NCBI GenBank assembly: GCA_964388575.1
Contig: CAYMAZ010000009.1
Coordinates: forward strand, 37,567-101,566
DNA: 64,000 nucleotides
Direction of reading: 5' to 3'
Source: CAYMAZ01 sp964388575
GTDB taxonomy: Bacteria > Bacteroidota > Bacteroidia > Bacteroidales > DTU049
The notes under the pieces were generated by a model that did not search any database, was not told where the DNA came from, and saw only the letters and a program-made list of their open reading frames with translations. Positions 60,557 through 64,000 of the stretch are shown in pieces (the first letter of the stretch is position 1; the number at the start of each line of letters is the position of its first letter). The position numbers were made by a program, and so were the translations under genes.

Positions 60557-61831
60557 ATGGAACACATTTCCAATCAGGAATACCTTGAAATGGAGTTGTT
60601 GCGTTTTACAACAGCAGGAAGCGTTGATGACGGGAAAAGCACACTTATTGGAAGGCTCTTATATGATTCCAAGTCCATTTTTGAAGACCAGTATGAAGCT
60701 GTTGTCAGTGCAAGTAGTCGCCGGGGCGAAGAACATGTTAACCTGGCTTTACTCACTGATGGTCTTCGTGCTGAGCGGGAACAGGGTATAACAATTGATG
60801 TTGCCTACAGGTATTTTCACACACCCAAGCGTAAATTTATCATTGCCGATACCCCGGGGCATATTCAGTACACCAGAAATATGGTTACAGGAGCATCAAC
60901 TGCAAATCTGGCGCTCATTCTTATAGATGCCCGAAAAGGTGTGATTGAACAAACCAAACGTCATTCATTTATTGCATCCTTGTTACAAATTCCACATGTT
61001 GTAATTTGTGTAAACAAAATGGATCTTGTGGATTACGATCAACAGGTTTTTGATCAAATTGTCAATGATTACAAAGATTTTTCCTCAAAACTGAATATTG
61101 CGGATGTCCGTTATGTGCCTATCAGTGCACTGAAGGGGGACAATGTTGTTGAACGTTCGGTTAACATGCCATGGTATCAGGGAACAACATTATTGTATTT
61201 GCTTGAAACTGTTCATATTTCAAGTGATCACAATATGATTGACTGTCGGTTTCCTGTTCAGCATGTGATCAGGCCTTACAATGACCAGTTTCATGATTTC
61301 AGGGGTTATGCCGGCAGAGTTGCTGGTGGGATCTTCAAACCGGGTGATGAAGTTATGGTACTTCCGTCAGGTTTTACTTCAAAAATTAAATCCATTGTTA
61401 CAATGGACGGTCCTCTTGAAAAGGCTTTTCCACCAATATCCTGCACAATACTTCTTGAAGATGAGATTGATATCAGCAGGGGAGACATGATCGTACGAGT
61501 AAATAATCAACCTGTAATTACTCAGGATTTGGAAGTTATGTTGTGCTGGATGAATGAAAGACCACTTCAACCAAATGGAAAATATTATATTCGCCACACA
61601 ACAAATGAAGCTAAATGTCTTGTTAAAGAAATCAGATACAAAGTTGATATTAATACTCTGCACCGCATTCTTGACTTTGATCAGATCCGACTCAATGACA
61701 TTGCCCGTGTCAGCCTCAGAACAACCAAACCACTTCTCTGTGACCAATACAAAGATAACAGGAACACCGGAAGTATTATACTGATTGACGAAGGAACAAA
61801 TGAAACAGTGGCTGCAGGAATGATTATTTGA
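60557..61831 (+). CDS. cysN: Sulfate adenylyltransferase subunit 1 (GTPase)
   Basis: A 424-residue EF-Tu-like GTPase subunit that drives sulfate adenylation. It has G1 GSVDDGKST at residues 21-29, REQGITIDVAYRYF, DTPGH and NKMD, with two C-terminal beta-barrel domains. There is no APS kinase fusion at the C terminus, consistent with a separate cysC in front. Full length. Confidence 0.95.
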   Translation: MEHISNQEYLEMELLRFTTAGSVDDGKSTLIGRLLYDSKSIFEDQYEAVVSASSRRGEEHVNLALLTDGLRAEREQGITIDVAYRYFHTPKRKFIIADTPGHIQYTRNMVTGASTANLALILIDARKGVIEQTKRHSFIASLLQIPHVVICVNKMDLVDYDQQVFDQIVNDYKDFSSKLNIADVRYVPISALKGDNVVERSVNMPWYQGTTLLYLLETVHISSDHNMIDCRFPVQHVIRPYNDQFHDFRGYAGRVAGGIFKPGDEVMVLPSGFTSKIKSIVTMDGPLEKAFPPISCTILLEDEIDISRGDMIVRVNNQPVITQDLEVMLCWMNERPLQPNGKYYIRHTTNEAKCLVKEIRYKVDINTLHRILDFDQIRLNDIARVSLRTTKPLLCDQYKDNRNTGSIILIDEGTNETVAAGMII

Positions 61832-61875
61832 TTTCAATTTGTATCAGATCATATTGTCAAATTTAAATTACCCAC

Positions 61876-63024
61876 ATGGAGAACTTTGTAATCTATAATC
61901 CAACCAAAGTGTTTTTCGGAAAGAATTCCATAGAAAAGCTATCCAAAAATTTTCCGTCTGATATCAGAAAAGTACTTTTACTTTACGGACAGGGATCAGT
62001 TAAACAAAATGGAATATATGATGATGTTGTAGGTCAACTCCGACTTGCTGGTGTTGAATGGATTGAATTTTCAGGAATTAAACCCAATCCTGTGATTGAG
62101 CATGTTCGGGCTGCCATTCAGGTGGTTAAGGAAAATAATATTCAGGCAGTAGTCGCAGTGGGTGGAGGAAGTGTTATCGATACAGCAAAAGCAATCGCTG
62201 CTGCATCTCCTGTAAACACTGATGATCCATGGAAACTATTTACCGGAGAATTTAAACCATCAACTGCATTGCCCGTTTTTGCTGTCCTTACACTGGCAGC
62301 AACCGGTAGTGAGATGAACAGTTTTGCAGTCGTTCAAAACAGAGAAGCCGGTCTGAAGGGATCGTTCGGAAGTCCATTGGTATATCCTGCTATGTCTTTT
62401 CTCGACCCCTCCTACACTCTTTCTGTGTCAAAAGAACAAACAGGGTACGGAATAACAGATCTTTGTGCACATTCCATGGAAGCTTTTTTTGGTGGAGGAG
62501 ATGCCCCTCTTTCTGACAGATTTGTGGCTTCGATAATTCAGGAAGCGATCATTGCCGGACCAGCATTAATGAGTGATTTAAACAATTATGATCTGCGCGC
62601 ACGAATCATGTATGCAGCAACAATGGCTCTGAATAACCTCACGGCTCATGGAAGGAAATCAGGGGACTGGGCTGTGCATGGAATTGGACATGAGTTGTCT
62701 TTGCTTTATGACATTCCTCATGGAGCAACCCTGTCTGTGGTTTATCCTGCCTGGCTCAGACTAATGAGCGACAGAATTCCAACGCGAATTTCAAGGTTTG
62801 GAGTTCTGGTTTTTGGCACAGGAGTTCACAGAGATGTGATCAGAAAGACTGAACAAATGTTTGAATCATTCGGGAGTCCGACAAGATTGCAACAACTTGG
62901 AATAGAAACATTTAACAGTCAACTGTTTCTTTCACAGCTTGAAAAAAACAACGTTTCGGGCTATGAACAGGAACTCACTCCTGAAGACTATCCTGTTTTA
63001 CTGAACTACATGCAAATGAGCTAA
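61876..63024 (+). CDS. Iron-containing alcohol dehydrogenase (butanol dehydrogenase/YqhD type)
   Basis: A 382-residue group III alcohol dehydrogenase. N-terminal MENFVIYNPTKVFFG is typical of the BDH/YqhD subgroup. The nucleotide-binding VAVGGGSVIDTAKAIA is present, and the metal site has the Asp/His ligands in TDLCAHSMEAFF, VHGIGHELS and PHGATLSVV. It probably reduces aldehydes to alcohols with NAD(P)H in fermentation or detoxification. The gene follows cysN after 44 bases; a functional link is not evident. Confidence 0.92.
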   Translation: MENFVIYNPTKVFFGKNSIEKLSKNFPSDIRKVLLLYGQGSVKQNGIYDDVVGQLRLAGVEWIEFSGIKPNPVIEHVRAAIQVVKENNIQAVVAVGGGSVIDTAKAIAAASPVNTDDPWKLFTGEFKPSTALPVFAVLTLAATGSEMNSFAVVQNREAGLKGSFGSPLVYPAMSFLDPSYTLSVSKEQTGYGITDLCAHSMEAFFGGGDAPLSDRFVASIIQEAIIAGPALMSDLNNYDLRARIMYAATMALNNLTAHGRKSGDWAVHGIGHELSLLYDIPHGATLSVVYPAWLRLMSDRIPTRISRFGVLVFGTGVHRDVIRKTEQMFESFGSPTRLQQLGIETFNSQLFLSQLEKNNVSGYEQELTPEDYPVLLNYMQMS

Positions 63025-63126
63025 AGGGATTGTCATCTCTAAAGCAGAAATCCAAATCATTAGATAAGTAATTACCCTCTAACAAACTTCAGCCAGTAAT
63101 GCCAGAAGTACTTTAATGATTATTTG

Positions 63127-63134
63127 TACATTTG
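63127..63134 (+). promoter_or_regulatory. -7 promoter element of rsmI
   Basis: TACATTTG, 22 bases before the ATG at 63157. A longer in-frame TTG start at 63124 falls in the promoter and is rejected. Confidence 0.5.
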
Positions 63135-63156
63135 CATTTATCTAATCCGATACTTC

Positions 63157-63864
63157 ATGTCAAAACTTTATATTGTTCCCACGCCGATCGGCAACCTTAA
63201 AGATATGACCGGAAGAGGCATTGATATCTTGAATGACGTTGAATTTATACTAGCAGAGGATACCCGAACAGCCGGAAACCTGCTGAAACATTTTGGCATC
63301 AGTAAACCACTGATTGCATTTCATCAATATAATGAACAAAAGGTTTTACATGGACTTGTTGAACGCATTCGGCACAGTAATGCTGCACTGATCAGTGATG
63401 CAGGTACTCCAGGAATTTCAGATCCCGGATTTCTGCTTGTTCGGGCATGTATTCATGAAGGAATAGAAGTGCAAACTCTCCCCGGAGCTACGGCATTTTT
63501 ACCTGCACTGATAAATTCAGGATTTCCATGTGACAGATTCTATTTTCACGGATTTCTTCCTCATAAAAAGGGTAGAACAAAGGAGCTCGGGTTTATTAAA
63601 TCTTTACAAATCACTTCGATTATTTATGAATCTCCTCACCGCCTGTTAAAAACACTTGAGCAGGCAGCTGCCATATTCGGAAGTGAACACAAAATCAGTA
63701 TTTCCCGGGAAATCTCGAAAATTTATGAAGAGACTGTCAGAGGAACTATTGATGAGATACTGGAATATTTCACTAACAAACAAATCAAAGGAGAATTCGT
63801 CATTATAATTTCTCCTTCGGAAAGTGTCAAAGAAAAGAAAACGACTGCACAGGAGGAGGCATGA
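63157..63864 (+). CDS. rsmI: 16S rRNA (cytidine-1402-2'-O)-methyltransferase
   Basis: A 235-residue tetrapyrrole-methylase-fold enzyme that methylates C1402 of 16S rRNA. The family blocks are LYIVPTPIGNLKDMTGRGIDIL, LAEDTRTAGNLLKHF, ALISDAGTPGISDPG, LPGATAFLPALINSGFP, FHGFLPHKKGR and ISREISKIYEE, all in order. Full length. Confidence 0.95.
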   Translation: MSKLYIVPTPIGNLKDMTGRGIDILNDVEFILAEDTRTAGNLLKHFGISKPLIAFHQYNEQKVLHGLVERIRHSNAALISDAGTPGISDPGFLLVRACIHEGIEVQTLPGATAFLPALINSGFPCDRFYFHGFLPHKKGRTKELGFIKSLQITSIIYESPHRLLKTLEQAAAIFGSEHKISISREISKIYEETVRGTIDEILEYFTNKQIKGEFVIIISPSESVKEKKTTAQEEA

Positions 63865-63926
63865 CTGAATTTGTTGGTTTTCTTAAAGAAAAAATGATAT
63901 TTTAACTCTGATTTTGAAAAATTTAG

Positions 63927-63934
63927 TATTTTTG
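63927..63934 (+). promoter_or_regulatory. -7 promoter element of the tRNA gene
   Basis: TATTTTTG, 11 bases upstream of the tRNA 5' end. A TTTG at 63913-63916 is too close to be the -33. Confidence 0.5.
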
Positions 63935-63945
63935 CACCCCAAAAC

Positions 63946-64000
63946 GGCGAGGTAGCTCAGATGGTTAGAGCGTCGGATTCATAACCCGGAGGTCACGAGT
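63946..64000 (+). tRNA. tRNA-Met (CAT), 3' end outside the window
   Basis: 5' acceptor GGCGAGG, TA, a D arm GCTC-AGATGGTTA-GAGC, and an anticodon loop TTCATAA with anticodon CAT. The gene is cut in the T arm by the window end. The start GG and the loop fit an elongator-type methionine tRNA (or a tRNA-Ile with lysidine, which sequence alone cannot exclude). The last anticodon-stem pair next to the loop is A-C. Confidence 0.9.

Noticed and set aside
1..64000. CRISPR arrays, prophage, complete insertion sequences or defence systems
   Set aside because: No regularly spaced repeats, integrase, transposase, phage structural gene or restriction/toxin-antitoxin genes could be recognised.

Overview
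The window is a 64 kb piece of a Bacteroidota (Bacteroidales-like) chromosome. Three things point there. Type IX secretion genes (PorZ, the DUF4835/PorD protein) sit beside two secreted proteins with type A C-terminal sorting domains. The neighbourhoods bamD-rpoZ-coaBC-porD-recN and porZ-recO are typical of the phylum. At least twenty transcription units are preceded by the Bacteroidota -7 element TAnnTTTG, with A-rich leaders instead of Shine-Dalgarno sites. The metabolism looks fermentative or anaerobic: phosphate butyryltransferase and butyrate kinase, an iron alcohol dehydrogenase, futalosine-type menaquinone synthesis (MqnC) and carboxyspermidine-route polyamine synthesis.

Layout. 1-5 kb: the 3' part of an RND efflux pump with a PII-like partner, recJ, and a HU gene with a clear promoter and terminator. 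5-8 kb: the carboxyspermidine dehydrogenase/decarboxylase pair. 8-10.3 kb: a DUF349 repeat protein. 10.3-15.4 kb: a low-GC surface-glycan block (flippase, acetyltransferase, VioA-type aminotransferase, GT56 glycosyltransferase, methyltransferase) that could make and transfer an N-acylated 4-amino-4,6-dideoxyhexose. 15.6-17.4 kb: acyl-CoA dehydrogenase. 17.8-23.4 kb: porZ-recO and two divergent T9SS cargo genes. 23.4-28.4 kb: the bamD to recN operon. 28.5-30.5 kb: ptb-buk. 30.6-37.5 kb: an M64 peptidase and NfeD pair, a GNAT-like protein and a UvrA paralogue.

37.5-38.1 kb is intergenic and holds a MITE-like inverted-repeat element. It is followed by an ECF sigma factor whose start codon lies at the edge of a perfect hairpin, and by a small partner ORF. 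39-45.6 kb: a small operon with a LolD-type ATPase, then a HAD protein, a thioesterase, guaA and a LysM/binding-protein fusion. 45.7-48.6 kb: mqnC and a leucyl aminopeptidase fire from interlocked divergent promoters, and a broken TfoX C-terminal-domain gene follows. 48.6-52.7 kb: TraB/GumN, a PHP phosphatase, a tiny membrane ORF, and a 5'-nucleotidase split into two genes in swapped order. 52.9-57.4 kb: dnaA and a SNF2 helicase. 57.5-64 kb: a PfkB kinase, a SPOR protein, cysC-cysD-cysN, an iron ADH, rsmI and the 5' part of a tRNA-Met.

Most of the window is ordinary core genome. I did not find a convincing undescribed multi-gene system. The points most worth a second look are the start-codon hairpin of the sigma factor, the MITE-like element, the decaying tfoX gene, the 27-40 residue membrane ORF, the DnaA P-loop change, and the low-GC glycan island whose left boundary seems to fall inside the flippase gene.
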